The notes under the pieces were generated by a model. The model had not been told where the DNA came from. It saw nothing but the letters and a program-made list of their open reading frames with translations, and did not search any database. Shown here in pieces: positions 31,230 to 41,268 of a DNA stretch of 64,000 nucleotides. Position 1 is the stretch's first letter. Each line of letters starts with the position of its first letter. The position numbers and the translations under genes are program-made. Location: contig CM076990.1 of NCBI GenBank assembly GCA_039090855.1, forward strand, positions 195,987,232 to 196,051,231, in the 5' to 3' direction. This DNA comes from Macrothele yani (Eukaryota > Arthropoda > Arachnida > Araneae > Macrothelidae).

Positions 31230-31788
31230 GTATACAGGAAGAAATTTCAATAGCGGAGGGAAATCTAGGGGCTGTGTTATTGGAAATATATCGTCAGAAA
31301 AACAATACGGGCGGAGTACATCAAATGCTGAAAAAGCGAGTTGTGCAAGAGAGACTCTCTCCACCACCCACTTCAAAGGGTTATATGCCTTGGGAGCATC
31401 GCGTAAGCAGGGTTGAAAACAGCTGACATATTCTTAAGCAAAAAAAAAAAAAAAAAAAAAAAGGATGGGCGTGACAGACGTACCTGTAAAGTGGGTTGCT
31501 GGGTGACAATTGCAGAGAGGGATAGAAGAGTAATAGAATGGAGATGTCGACGGAAGGGAAATAGCAGCTGACAATTCCTGGAATTGCGTCCATTGGCCCT
31601 TTCACCTTACAAGTGAGCGTTGCATTGGGAGAATCGGTGCTGCTTTTGCTTCCTGTGTGTTGTGTAGTTAAACAGGATTCAGTCTTACCTGGCCGCCAAT
31701 TTGAATATAATTCAGAGGTTTAATTAATTACCTATAATACTAATGTAGTAATTAAATCTTCCAAGTATATCCAATTGTTATAGATACA
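31230..31788. other. Unassigned stretch with an A run
   Basis: An A run of about 24 (31440-31463) may be a retroposon tail, but no retroposon body was recognised next to it. Otherwise nothing was identified. Confidence 0.4.
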
Positions 31789-31790
31789 TA

Positions 31791-33201
31791 CACTGCTGGC
31801 CGCCCAAAATGCAACACCAAGAAGGAAGCATCCGATTGGCTTGAAATTCGCAGCATGCGTCGCCCGCGAGAGGACATGCAAACGATTAGCATTGCAGGGC
31901 ATATGCAAATCATGTGCGCCCGACACGCCACCGAGAAGCACTATAAGAAGGGTGCACAGAAGGCGGGGTGTAAGTAGTGGAAGTGTGATGTGCTGCCGGA
32001 CCTGTGCGTGGGAAGCTTCTTGATACATCGCCGCAGAATACGGCAATCATTCCAGCACGTTTAGGAGTTCGACAGATGACGAATAGTGACTTATCGCGAC
32101 AGCGGTTAATCGTTCCGAGACATCGGCGCCCGTGTGGGACAACATCCAGCCACAGTGAGGCGAGTATGGATTCGGTGGGTGCAGGAGCGACGGACGGACC
32201 GACGTGAGCGATTGCCGCAGGGCGCGGCACACCACCGAACGAGAGGACCGGCTTGTTGTGCGGTGGGCATTGACGGCTCGCACCGCCACATCACAAACGT
32301 TAGCGCAGGCATTAGGATTGTGTTGCGCAACAACCTGTGTCAGCACGTACCGTTCGACATCGTCTGCAGGAGCGGGGACTTGTCGCACGGCGCCTATTGC
32401 CCGATTACCATTGACGTTACACCACCGGCAAGTGCGGCGGCAGTGGGCCGTTGAACGCCGCACCTGGACTACAGAATGGCACGACATTGTCTTCTCCGAC
32501 GAATTCCGCTTCTGCCTGCAACACCACGATGGTCGGATCCGCGTGTGGCGGCACCGCGGCGAGAGACTGTATGACGCCTGCATTATGCATCACCATACTG
32601 GTCCGTCGCCTGGCGTTATGGTTTGGGGCACAATTGGATATGACACCCGCACTCCTCTGGTACGCATCACCGGTACACACAACAGCCACCACTACATCTC
32701 CGACGTTTTGGAGCCTGTAGTCCTTCCTTACCTGCAGAACCTGCCAGCAACCACGTTTCAACAGGAAAATGCGCGCCAGCACGTGGCACGCATCGTGCAA
32801 CAATTCTTCACGGCCGATCAGGTGTCACTGCTGCCGTGGCCTGAATGTTCTGCGGATATGTCGCCCATCGAACACGTCTGGTCGCTGATCGGCAACCGAG
32901 TGGCCCAGCAAGCACCACCCAGCGGCTACGCCTGATAAACCGTGGCAACGTGTGGAAGCAGCCTGTACCGACATACCCCTAGTCCACATCCAAAGCATCT
33001 TTCGTTCGATGCCGCGGCGTGTAGCGGCCGTTATTGCCACCCATGGGGGCCACACGAACTATTGATGTCTGCGTGTTCCGCAAATCGCACGGGCATGTAA
33101 GCTCAATCGTTTCATCTTTGTATCTGTTGTTATGTGTCCAGTAAATCTGGCTTTGCTATCTCGTGTCCTTTTTGGTGTTGCATTTTGAGTGGCCAGCAGT
33201 G
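31791..33201 (+). mobile_element. GC-rich Tc1-like transposon with ~36-bp TIRs
   Basis: Left CACTGCTGGCCGCCCAAAAT then GCAACACCAAGAAGGA; right complement CACTGCTGGCCACTCAAAAT then GCAACACCAAAAAGGA. They match over 36 bp with few differences, and TA flanks both sides (31789-31790, 33202-33203). It is clearly richer in G+C than the surrounding DNA, unlike all other elements here, suggesting a recent arrival from a different sequence background or strong codon preference of the original source. Confidence 0.9.
32070..33064 (+). pseudogene. Tc1-like transposase, frameshifted; second catalytic Asp is Glu
   Basis: The N-terminal region (32070-32250) is split between frames. From 32204 a 243-codon frame carries VRWALTARTATSQTLAQALG, RRTWTTEWHDIVFSDEFRFC (first catalytic Asp, about 32497), HHDGRIRVWRHRGERLYDAC and PGVMVWGTIGYDTRTPLV. 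It also has TTFQQENARQHVARIVQQFF, where Glu replaces the usual second Asp of QQDNA (about 32767), and SADMSPIEHVWSLIGNRV with the catalytic Glu (about 32868). It stops at 32933. The end continues in another frame as SIFRSMPRRVAAVIATHGGH to 33064. Arrays of Arg and His reflect the GC-rich coding style. Confidence 0.85.
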
Positions 33202-33224
33202 TAATATAAAAGTATATGCATATT

Positions 33225-33850
33225 TTTATCGATTGATGGGGAAAAGCTGGAGATATCAGATACCTTCATTTATTTACCTTGGACAGCAGATATCAAGCAA
33301 AGGTCACATGGATGAAGAAATAAATCGCAGTATAAAACTTGGTTGGAGAGCTTTGGGAAGAAATAGCACAATTTTAAAGAGTAATATGCCATTATGTCTT
33401 AAAAGTAAAGTGTTTAATCAATGCATACTTCCAGTGCTTACGTACGGAGTAGAGACGTGGACCTTAACTAAAGAAGGCATACAAAGACTGCAGACAAGTG
33501 AAAGAAGCATGGAGAGGTGAATGCTTGGTGTAACCAGGAGAGATAAGAAAAGGAACTCTTGTATAAAGAAAATGACAAGAGTTGAAGATAGCATGATCAA
33601 AGTAAAATCGCTGAAATGGCAATGGGTTGGACATGTTGCCAGAAGAACAGACCATCGAGGGACAAACCGAAATTCTAGACTAGAATGCATGGAACAGGAA
33701 AAGACCCAGAAAAAGACGACATGAGAGGTGGATGTATGAAATTCGAAAGCATGCGGGAGTGACATCTGGCGCAAGATAGAACGTTGTGGAAGAAACTTTT
33801 GGAGACCTTCGTCCAGCAGTGGATTGATAACAATGATGATAATGATATGC
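33225..33850 (+). pseudogene. 3' end of an RTE-like LINE reverse transcriptase
   Basis: The thumb and C-terminal part of an RTE-type reverse transcriptase: FIYLGQQISSKGHMDEEINR, IKLGWRALGRNSTILKSNMP, VFNQCILPVLTYGVETWTLT and RLQTSERSMER. Then one in-frame stop (33518), MLGVTRRDKKRNSCIKK, KWQWVGHVARRTDHRGT and RW..EI-like text. It ends at TCCAGCAGTGGATTGATAAC followed by ATGATGATAATG, the short repeat tail typical of RTE elements. 5'-truncated, as usual for LINEs, and directly after the GC-rich Tc1. Confidence 0.8.
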
Positions 33851-34200
33851 ATATTATACAGTATACACATTTTTACATGGCTCGAAGTTTCACCCAAAAA
33901 CGAATTTAACGAGGATTTCCGTCGGTTCCTCGTTGTAAGTGGGTTCAAAAGACATGCCAAAAAGATGAGTGGAAACCTCAGCCAGTACAGACTCTGAATA
34001 AAACAGATTAACAATTTTTTTTTTAAATTTCTTGAATTTCAGTGCTCCGAAACTAACACAATTTTTCTGAAAGTTATATCCTGGGCCTGGAATTTAAGCA
34101 ATCTTGTGCAATCGGTTAACAATCTCAGCTTTCAATTACTTCACGGAAAATGAGTCTGCATTGAAGAAATGCGTTTTTCACTATTTCGTCTTCAGGAGCC
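33851..34200. other. Unassigned stretch
   Basis: No recognisable coding or repeat feature. Confidence 0.4.
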
Positions 34201-34581
34201 AGTCTGAGATACACTAAAACTTTAAGACCAGTGGGCCTTTATGCAAATCGAAGGAACTGCCGGTAAACGACGCCGCGCGTGAAGATCATGAAGCTGTAGA
34301 AATAACACCTGATACTGAGCTCTATTAATCGGTGCTGTTCTTCAGATGAGAAAGGCAGCAGACTTAACCGAGTGTGACAAAGATCAAATTGTAATGGCCA
34401 GACGACTGGGTCAGAGCACTTCCAAGACGACAAGGCTTGTGGAGTGTTCACGGTCAGCAGTACCTTCAAAAAGTGGTCCGAGGGATGGAGGGGGATGCAC
34501 AAACCGCCGGCTCATCTGTGTTGAAAGTGAGCAACGGCTATCCCATATGGTGACTGGAGTAATGTGTCACAGCGCACAATA

Positions 34582-35780
34582 CACCGACGAGCCATTACAT
34601 TATGACCACCTACTTAATAAGCTGTAGAACCCCGTTTAGCCCGCAAAACAGTAGCCACTCTGCGAGGTATCAATTTGATGAGGTGGCCATAGGTATCCTG
34701 GGGTACCTGGTACCATAATGTCAACAGCACGTCCTCCAGTTCCCGTACATTTCGGGTTGGTGGTGATTTAGCGTGAACCCGCTTTTCTAAATCGAACCAG
34801 AAATGTTCGATTGGGTTCATGTCAGATGAATTTGGAGTCCAGGACATTTTAACAGAAAGTCACCAGCATGTTCCTCGAATCACTCCTTGACGATTCTGGC
34901 AGTGGGGCATGCCGCATTATTCTGTTGGTAATGACCACCAAGTATGAATGGGTGAACTTGGTCCGCAACGATGGTCAGATACCTGAAAGCTGTCAGGGAT
35001 TGTGTTATTGAGATAATGGGGCTTAAAATGTTCCAAGAAAACATCGCCCACAGCATAACACCGCCGTCGCCGGCCTATTTCCGCCCAACAGTGCATCCAG
35101 GTGCCATAGTCCCTGGTGGTAAGCGGCGTATCCGCGCTCGGCCGTCTACGTGATACATCAGGAATCTTGATTCGTCACACCAGGCCACTTTCTTCCAATC
35201 ATCCACGGTGCAATCTCGATGATCTTGGGCCCATTTCATGCGTTGTTGGTGATGACGTGCAGTGAGCGTGCCACTGCTGGGTCTTCGGCTACGCAGGCCC
35301 ATGCGCAGAAGGCTGCAATGAACTGTTTGCGGTGACACATTACCCTGATTATTAATATTATAGTTCCAGGTCATTTGTCGCACTGTGGCCGCTGTGAAAA
35401 ATGCTCGACAGTTTCTGCTGCCCTCTAGCATCAGTGAGCTGCGGAGGACTCACGGCTGGACGACGATTCGTCGTTTGGCCATCGGTGCAGCACTTTTGAC
35501 ACATTCTCACTACAGTGACACGTGACCAACCCACAAGCCGCGCCGTTTCCGAAATCGTAGTCCCGAGGCGCTGCGCCATCACAATTTGTCCTTTATCAAA
35601 CTTCGATAAATCGGTAGCTTTTCTCTTTCTGATACCGAACACTCTAGTAATCGAACGCCGGCCCTTGGGTTGTAAATACAGTATACTGCTCTCTGAACTT
35701 CACCTGCGCCGCATTTCGGTCTCCAGGCAACTCTCGTTTTCCAAGGCTGGGGGTGGTCATAATGTAATGGCTCATTTGTG
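34582..35780 (-). mobile_element. Tc1-like transposon nested in another Tc1
   Basis: Terminal repeats: left CACCGACGAGCCATTACATT then ATGACCACC; right complement CACAAATGAGCCATTACATT then ATGACCACC. TA flanks both sides (34580-34581, 35781-35782). The length is 1199 bp. The N-terminal peptide (KATDLSKFDKGQIVMAQRLG) is very like that of the host copy ([20 protein letters not shown]), so the two are related families or subfamilies. Confidence 0.9.
34614..35642 (-). pseudogene. Tc1-like transposase (nested copy), decayed
   Basis: The minus-strand gene starts at MFGIRKRKATDLSKFDKGQI (35642). The helix-turn-helix TISETARLVGWSRVTVVRM follows, then after a frame change TVRQMTWNYNINNQGNVSPQ and LLRMGLRSRRPSSGTLTARH. 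The first catalytic Asp is in KKVAWCDESRFLMYHVDGRA (about 35170). The segment with the second Asp (about 34920) is decayed. The third motif is SSDMNPIEHFWFDLEKRVHA, with the Glu kept, and the C-terminus [19 protein letters not shown] ends at 34614. It could once have encoded ~340 residues. Confidence 0.8.
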
Positions 35781-36510
35781 TACATCTAACCCTGCTAAAA
35801 ATGGGGCTGCGTAGCCGCGGGCCACTCCAAGTGCCGATGCTAACCTCGATTCACCGTCGAAAGCGCCTATAGCTTGAATATAATTGGAAGAAGGCACGTG
35901 AGCATGAAAGCTGGACCTTGAATGGTTGAGAAAAGGCACGTAAGCATGAAAGCTGGAATTCGAATGGTTGGAAAGGTGATTTGGTCCGATGAATCTCGTT
36001 TCCTGTTGCACCATGTAGAGACGACAGGGTATGTGCACTTCGTTTACCTGGGGAAGTGTTGGCACCACAATGCACCAGGGACGGAAACAAGCTGGTGGAG
36101 GAAGTGTTATGCTTTGGGTAAAGTTCTGCTGAGAAACACTCGGTCCAGTTATGCATGTGTAGCAAACTATGCCGTCTAAAACCTACCTGAACATCACTGC
36201 AGACCAGGTACATCCTACGCAACGGTATTTCCTTACAGTAATGCCTTCTTTCAGAAGGATAATGTACCACGGCACTCTGCTTGGATTGTTTGAGAATGAT
36301 TCGTGGAACATGAGAAAGACTTCCAGGTATTACACTAGCCTTCACATTCCCCAGATATCAATCCAATCGAGCATCTGTAGTTTGTGTTGGAACAGCAAAT
36401 CCGATCAGTGGCCGCTCAACCTCCTAACTTACAAGAGTTAAAGGTTCTGCTGGTAACGTGTTACAGAACTTTCAAAATCAAAAACCGGCGGAACATTAAC
36501 GCGCTCTCGG

Positions 36511-36690
36511 GGGAGCGCGTAATTACAATTTATAAATAATAAAATTATATATTATTGGTTACTTTATTTTTCATTACAGTTGATTTCTTAATACAAATAA
36601 AGAAATATTTACAAAAAATTAGTATGGAAGTATAAATAAGATTAACAAACCTTGTTAATGAGTTTCAATTTTAGAGGGTGAGACACCGTT
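36511..36690. other. Unassigned AT-rich stretch
   Basis: Short AT-rich spacer; nothing recognised. Confidence 0.4.
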
Positions 36691-36694
36691 TTTT

Positions 36695-36760
<66 letters not shown>

Positions 36761-36982
36761 AATTTTTTAGAGAGAGAGACACCATTTTTTTTGAGAGAGA
36801 GAGAGACCATTTTTTTAGAGAGACAGAGAGAGAGGCCATGTTTTTTAGAGAGAGAGAGAGAGAGGCCATGTTTTTTAGAGAGAGAGAGAGAGACACCATT
36901 TTTAGTGAGAGAGACACCATTCTTTTAGAGAGAGAGACACCATTTTTTTAGAGAGAGAGAGAGAGAGAGACACCATTTTTTT

Positions 36983-37013
<31 letters not shown>

Positions 37014-37047
37014 TTTTTTAGAGAGAGAGAGAGAGAGAGACACCATT
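36695..37047. repeat. (GA)n microsatellite interleaved with CACCATTTTTTTA
   Basis: A pure (GA)n run of ~28 units (36702-36757) is followed by eight or more irregular units of (GA)n-CACC/GGCC-ATTTTTTTA. Unit length varies with the GA number. The long minus-strand frame of alternating Ser/Leu and MVSLSL is an artefact of the repeat. Confidence 0.95.
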
Positions 37048-37205
37048 TCGTCTCCCCACCATAACAGGAGCGTTTTCACAGGATTTTCACAGCAAGACAG
37101 TTCGTCCACAGAATATCATGATACTAAAATTCTTCGGACACAAGTATGGAAATATTTGCACCTGTTGAACTGGTTTCCAGAGCAGCGTAAATCTCACTTG
37201 TTTGC
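37048..37205. other. Unassigned spacer
   Basis: Nothing recognised between the GA repeat and the hAT-like pseudogene. Confidence 0.4.
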
Positions 37206-37469
37206 AATCATCATCAATCATCAAAGTTGATCTTCAGCATCATTACTGCCGTCAATTGCGACAGAAAGTGGTTCACTTTTAGTAGCACAGAAGACATTTT
37301 TTGAATGATATCCTGCCATTTCTTGAACAATACGCGAAATTTTTGTTCTGCCACATGCATATCTTTTTACTTCAGGGGAGTTTGGAAACAGCTGACAACA
37401 ATCGGGAAACATGATCAGCTGCCACTAGTGGTATGTTGTGCTCTAACAAAAATCCGGTAAACAGAACTT

Positions 37470-37661
37470 TTTTTTTATTGGAGGTTTAACGACCACAGTG
37501 AGCAACTCAATGGGCTATAAACAGTTGCCCTTCTCTAATTTAGGGCCACTGGCTTCAAGGAAGGGAGAGAGCCAGTGCCGTAAGACGAACACAACATCCA
37601 TGCCTCACCGGGATTTGAAACCGGACTCCTTTCGGACGAATGATCAGAAGCCATCGCTTAG
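37470..37661 (-). mobile_element. tRNA-derived SINE (family A), 5'-truncated
   Basis: Flanked by AGAACTT (37463-37469 and 37662-37668). It lacks the first ~25 bp of the tRNA-like head and has more substitutions than other copies (for example CAGTTGCCCTTCTC), so it is likely older. Confidence 0.85.
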
Positions 37662-37833
37662 AGAACTTAAACATCCGTGCAGAACTTCTGCACGAATCGT
37701 CTGAAAATCTTTCAGCACTGAAACAAAATGATTCAAGTTGCACACACTTTTTTGTGCTATCATGGTATTTTACGTGCTTGTTAGTTCCAATATATGCGAC
37801 GATGTCACCGCGACGAGCGTGAGAAACAGAGAA

Positions 37834-38040
37834 TTTTTTTTTTTTATTGGAGGTTTAACGACCACCGTGAGCAACTCAATGGGCTATAAGCAGTCGCCCG
37901 TCCCTAATTTTGGGGCCACTGGTTCCAGGGAAGGAAGAGATCCAGTGCCGAAAGACAAACAACATGCATGCCTCACCGGGATTTGAACCTGTATCCCTTT
38001 GGGACGAATGATCAGAGGACATCGCTTAGACCACTGCGCC
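37834..38040 (-). mobile_element. tRNA-derived SINE (family A)
   Basis: Flanked by the perfect 10-bp duplication AAACAGAGAA (37824-37833 and 38041-38050). Head truncated by ~10 bp; body and A tail intact. Confidence 0.9.
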
Positions 38041-38173
38041 AAACAGAGAAATCAGTGTCACACAAAGTGCAATATGCATGAAACTCACCCTTACGTGATG
38101 GTTTTACAAAGTGGAATTCTTCGGAGTACTTCTTCAAAAACCTTTGGTCCCGACGATTAGGCCCCATTCTGGG

Positions 38174-38706
38174 GCTGTGAACTGAAATAATAACTTGCAA
38201 CACAACTTATTGGTTTGAAAGATCGAACAAAGTACGGGAATCTGAGTTCAACTTGAGCTTTCGCAAACAAATAAACAGCCTCCCACTCCTACGAGGCTCC
38301 GCACAAGCGCCATGAATGCGGAAAGTATTTCAACTTTCCAATCCACTGACTGTCTTGCTTCCATCGCGGGGCTCACGACCTTGGCGCTTGAAATGTCGTG
38401 GATTAACAAAAAAACAACAACATTTGTCTTCATTCGTTACCGGTTTCTACAGCCAGCGTTGACGTTGGAGAAAAATGATGGCTAATATCATTAATAAGGG
38501 GTGAGGGGAATACCATGTATAGCAAAAAAAAAAAAAAAAAAAAAAATAGAAGAAAAAAAAATAAGAAAACCATAAAACCGTTTTCTTTTTGTAGAAAAAT
38601 CGGACTTCCAGAAAATGCTTTCGAAATTGGACGGAATCCGGGTAAACCGGGGCACTTGGCAGCTCTGGTTGGTACCAGATACCACGAGGCATCTCTGAAA
38701 ATCTTT
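38174..38706. other. Unassigned stretch with an A run
   Basis: A run of ~24 A at 38523-38546, followed by an A-rich stretch, may be a retroposon tail. No body was recognised and there is no coding similarity. Confidence 0.4.
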
Positions 38707-38707
38707 T

Positions 38708-38920
38708 AGGACCCCCGGTGGCACAGTGGTCTAAGCGTTGGCTTATGACCATTCATTTCAGAAGGTTCCGGGTTCGAATACTGGTGAGGCACGGATGTTG
38801 CGTTTTTCTTACGGCACTGGCTTTCTTCCTTCCCTGGAACCAGCGGCCCTAATTTGGAACGGACGACTGCTTATAGCCCATCGAGTTGCTCACGCTAGTC
38901 GTTCAATCTTCAATCAAAAC
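38708..38920 (+). mobile_element. tRNA-derived SINE (family A), the only plus-strand copy
   Basis: Reads in forward order: CCCGGTGGCACAGTGGTCTA (A box), GGTTCCGGGTTCGAATACTG (B box), then CTTACGGCACTGGCTTTCTT, CCCTGGAACCAGCGGCCCTA and TGCTTATAGCCCATCGAGTT, and an A-rich end. It has more substitutions than the other copies. Possible target duplication GAAAATCT / GAAAAATCT. Confidence 0.9.
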
Positions 38921-38931
38921 AAGAAAAATCT

Positions 38932-40330
38932 CGTAGTGGCCAAGTCTCGACGGGAAAGAGCTGTGAAAGCCCAACATCATATTTAGCAGGATGTAATGTT
39001 TTGGCTCTTCGGTGTTTGTATTGTTTCCATGAAAATATAGCACAAGAACTTGGCTTTTCTGGCGAATATAAAAAGAAATCCATTTTCTACGTGGCTTTAC
39101 CATCGTTTAATTTCACGGAAATCATTTCAAGTCATGTTATCAGAAATGATACGCAGAATAACTTGTTTAAAAATAACATTTACAGCTATCAAGAGGTGAA
39201 GTCAGGTCATTTCGCTTTGCGATATAGTAGTGTTAATACAAGGTTAAGAAAATGCTCGCTTTAGAATATTGTGTTTGCAGAACTTGATCGAAGCGAGCAC
39301 AATGAATTGAATCTCGAGCCTTCTTTATCAGTCCTCGCAATTTAATTGAAAAAAAAACAACCTTATGACGACTAATGAAAAATGAGCTCATCTTTCACGA
39401 TCCCCCTTTAAGAAAACGATACTATTTTTCATCTTTACGCCTGCTTTTAATTCTACTCCCAAGCAGGCATTATCATCAGGGGGAGAAAAAGAAAAACCCT
39501 CCGACGCGTTTTGCTTGGGCACCAATTATCCACCTTCCTACGTCGAAGAATTGATTCCACACCTGCAGCAACTATCCTATCCGCCTTCTCAGACGACTCC
39601 GCAGGTTAATGTCCTCTCGCTTCTTTCGCATTGACAGGTACGGTAATTAATTTAATTAAGCCTCTCGGGTTACAGGGGGATTATTAGTATTCCGGGAGAA
39701 TGAAGTACGCTATCGCGATATGATGCTTCCTGTTTTGTTGTAACATCGATGCTATCGCTTTGTTTGCTTAATTGCTATTGCATCTTAAAGATGGCAAACA
39801 GTCATTTTACACAGCTCGCTATTAAAGTTTCGCTTCGTAACACAATGATATACAGAGAGATGGAAAAATTATATAGTTCTGCTTTCGGTGTCGTTAACGA
39901 CTGAGTGTACATTTTGATTATTAATTTTTGGAAACGATTCAGAACACATTTTGCTACAACGATTAAAAAATTAAAAGCGCAGAACATTTGTAGAGATTGC
40001 GTGCAAGCCCCTTTTTCCTTCTAGAATGATGAACCTCTTGACTTTTACTGGCATAAAAGTCGCAACTGCAGCACCTATTTCTGACTCACCAGACAACTCC
40101 GAAAAATCATCTACCTCCTGGTCCTTAATTAATTCTGAAATATTTTCAGTCCACAGAAAACTGAACCGGATGAGAGATAGGGTCAAAAGCCAATAATGTC
40201 ATAAGGACGGGGTGGCAGTCAGAATTAAGAATAGACAACGCTCTAATATTAAACATACATACATATCACGAAGCTGTTCTCTGAGATTCAGAGGTTAGCT
40301 ACAAAAAGAAATACAAACTACCAGATAGTT
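38932..40330. other. Unassigned stretch
   Basis: The longest single stretch without a recognised element or repeat in this half of the window. Open frames at 39001-39264 (+) and 39971-40186 (-) code for peptides with no recognised motif. If any host sequence survives in the window it would be here, but nothing positive supports it. Confidence 0.4.
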
Positions 40331-41268
40331 TTTACTTACTGTTGACGTATCAAACTTCTCCATTTACAGCGATCTTGACATGCAACTCGGGCTTCACTGA
40401 CATCCATTGCATGCCGTACACAAGATCTTCTATACTTCATACTCATAATTTGTTTCTCATGCAGACACTTCTGAATCTGATCCTCCCATGATTTCTTTGG
40501 CCTTCCTCTGCCTTTCATTCCTGCCACTTGGGCTACAAAGATTTTCTTAGTAAGCATCTCTTCACTCATTCTTTCAACATGGCCAAACCACTGAAGAATA
40601 TTAGTCTCCACCTTGCTAACAACATTTTGCTTCACATCACACAACTGCAACACAACGTCATTCCTCACACAATCAAAACGTGTACTGCCACAAACTTCCC
40701 CGTAAGTAACGCATTTCTCCAGCACACAAGCTTTCCAAATGTTTTATTCTGAGCGAAAGTTACAGGGAGCGAAGGCGGTAGGCGGCATATGCCTTTACAA
40801 TGCCTGAAATCATAATAACATGATTAAGATATATACAAAGTGTGAGCAATTTACATGATGCGAGGGGTATATACAATGCAAGTGAAATAGATGATCGGAC
40901 GACAAGACATCATTACCGTAGTATGTATACAAGAAGTGCGCTATTTACGGTATGAGAGGTGTATATATACAGCAAGTGCGCAAGGTACAGTATGAGAGGT
41001 GTATATATAATACAGTGCTAATGAGATAGATGAGCGATGATACAACATAAGTGCAACAGTGCAGGGTGTGATAATGGAAAATATACGACTCCTATGTTTC
41101 TTCTGCAGTACATAGGTTTCATCAGAGTAGGAACAATTACAGTTTCATACACAGCTATGCGGGACTCTCTTGAGAACCCATCATTCCTGTGAAAACCTCC
41201 CAAAGCAGCCACGACTTTCAATGAAGAATTCACTCGCCTACTAATTTCACCATCCAATTTGTTCTCTC

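Larger units (their letters stand above)
28932..31230 (+). mobile_element. mariner-type transposon, interrupted by another element
   Basis: The left terminus CTAGGTGTGATCAAACGTAT follows a TA (28930-28931). The gene starts near 29140 and breaks off at 29216, where a CACTG element (29217-30294) is inserted. It resumes at 30295 and runs to its end at 31214. The right terminal repeat was not found. A T run at 29072-29094 lies in the leader. Confidence 0.75.
34346..36470 (+). pseudogene. Host Tc1-like transposase, split and decayed
   Basis: Before the inserted element: [20 protein letters not shown], then [19 protein letters not shown], the N-terminal helix-turn-helix. The usual text RLSHMV.. 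stops at the insertion. After it: MVGKVIWSDESRFLLHHVET (first catalytic Asp, about 35978), GGGSVMLWV (about 36100), VHPTQRYFLTVMPSF with FFQKDNVPRHSAWIV in a neighbouring frame (second Asp, about 36257), then SPDINPIEHL (catalytic Glu, about 36363) followed by a stop, and QIRSVAAQPPNLQELKVLL. The catalytic triad residues are present, but stops and frame changes break the gene. Confidence 0.75.
34205..36510 (+). mobile_element. Tc1-like transposon hosting another Tc1
   Basis: The N-terminal coding region is at 34346-34580 and the catalytic region at 35783-36510, separated by a complete, oppositely oriented Tc1 (34582-35780). Terminal repeats of the host element were not identified with confidence. 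A 48-bp tandem duplication containing GGCACGTAAGCATGAAAGCT lies at 35873-35970. Confidence 0.7.
37206..38173 (-). pseudogene. BED zinc finger/hAT-like protein, cut by two SINEs
   Basis: Read on the minus strand from MGPNRRDQRFLKKYSEEF (38170). VKPSRKGEFHAYCTLCDTDF is a BED-type finger first half (CxxC), and SVWRSGLSDV follows. SINE 1 (37834-38040) interrupts, then a stretch to about 37670, then SINE 2 (37470-37661). After it come FTGFLLEHNIPLVAADHVSR, PNSPEVKRYACGRTKISRIV and PLSVAIDGSNDAEDQL with a stop at 37229. The order BED finger, EHN-P-ADH helix, ACGRTK, then the DGSND region is that of hAT-related proteins widespread in animal genomes. One frame change lies near 37395. The remaining catalytic and dimerisation parts are absent. 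Confidence 0.7.

Noticed and set aside
31381..31605. 74-codon minus-strand frame with a Phe run
   Set aside because: The run is the complement of an A tract; the rest has no motif.
36642..36920. 92-codon minus-strand frame rich in Ser-Leu
   Set aside because: Direct result of a (GA)n microsatellite read on the other strand.
38932..40330. Possible host gene in a stretch without recognised elements
   Set aside because: Open frames at 39001-39264 and 39971-40186 have no recognisable motif or convincing exon pattern.
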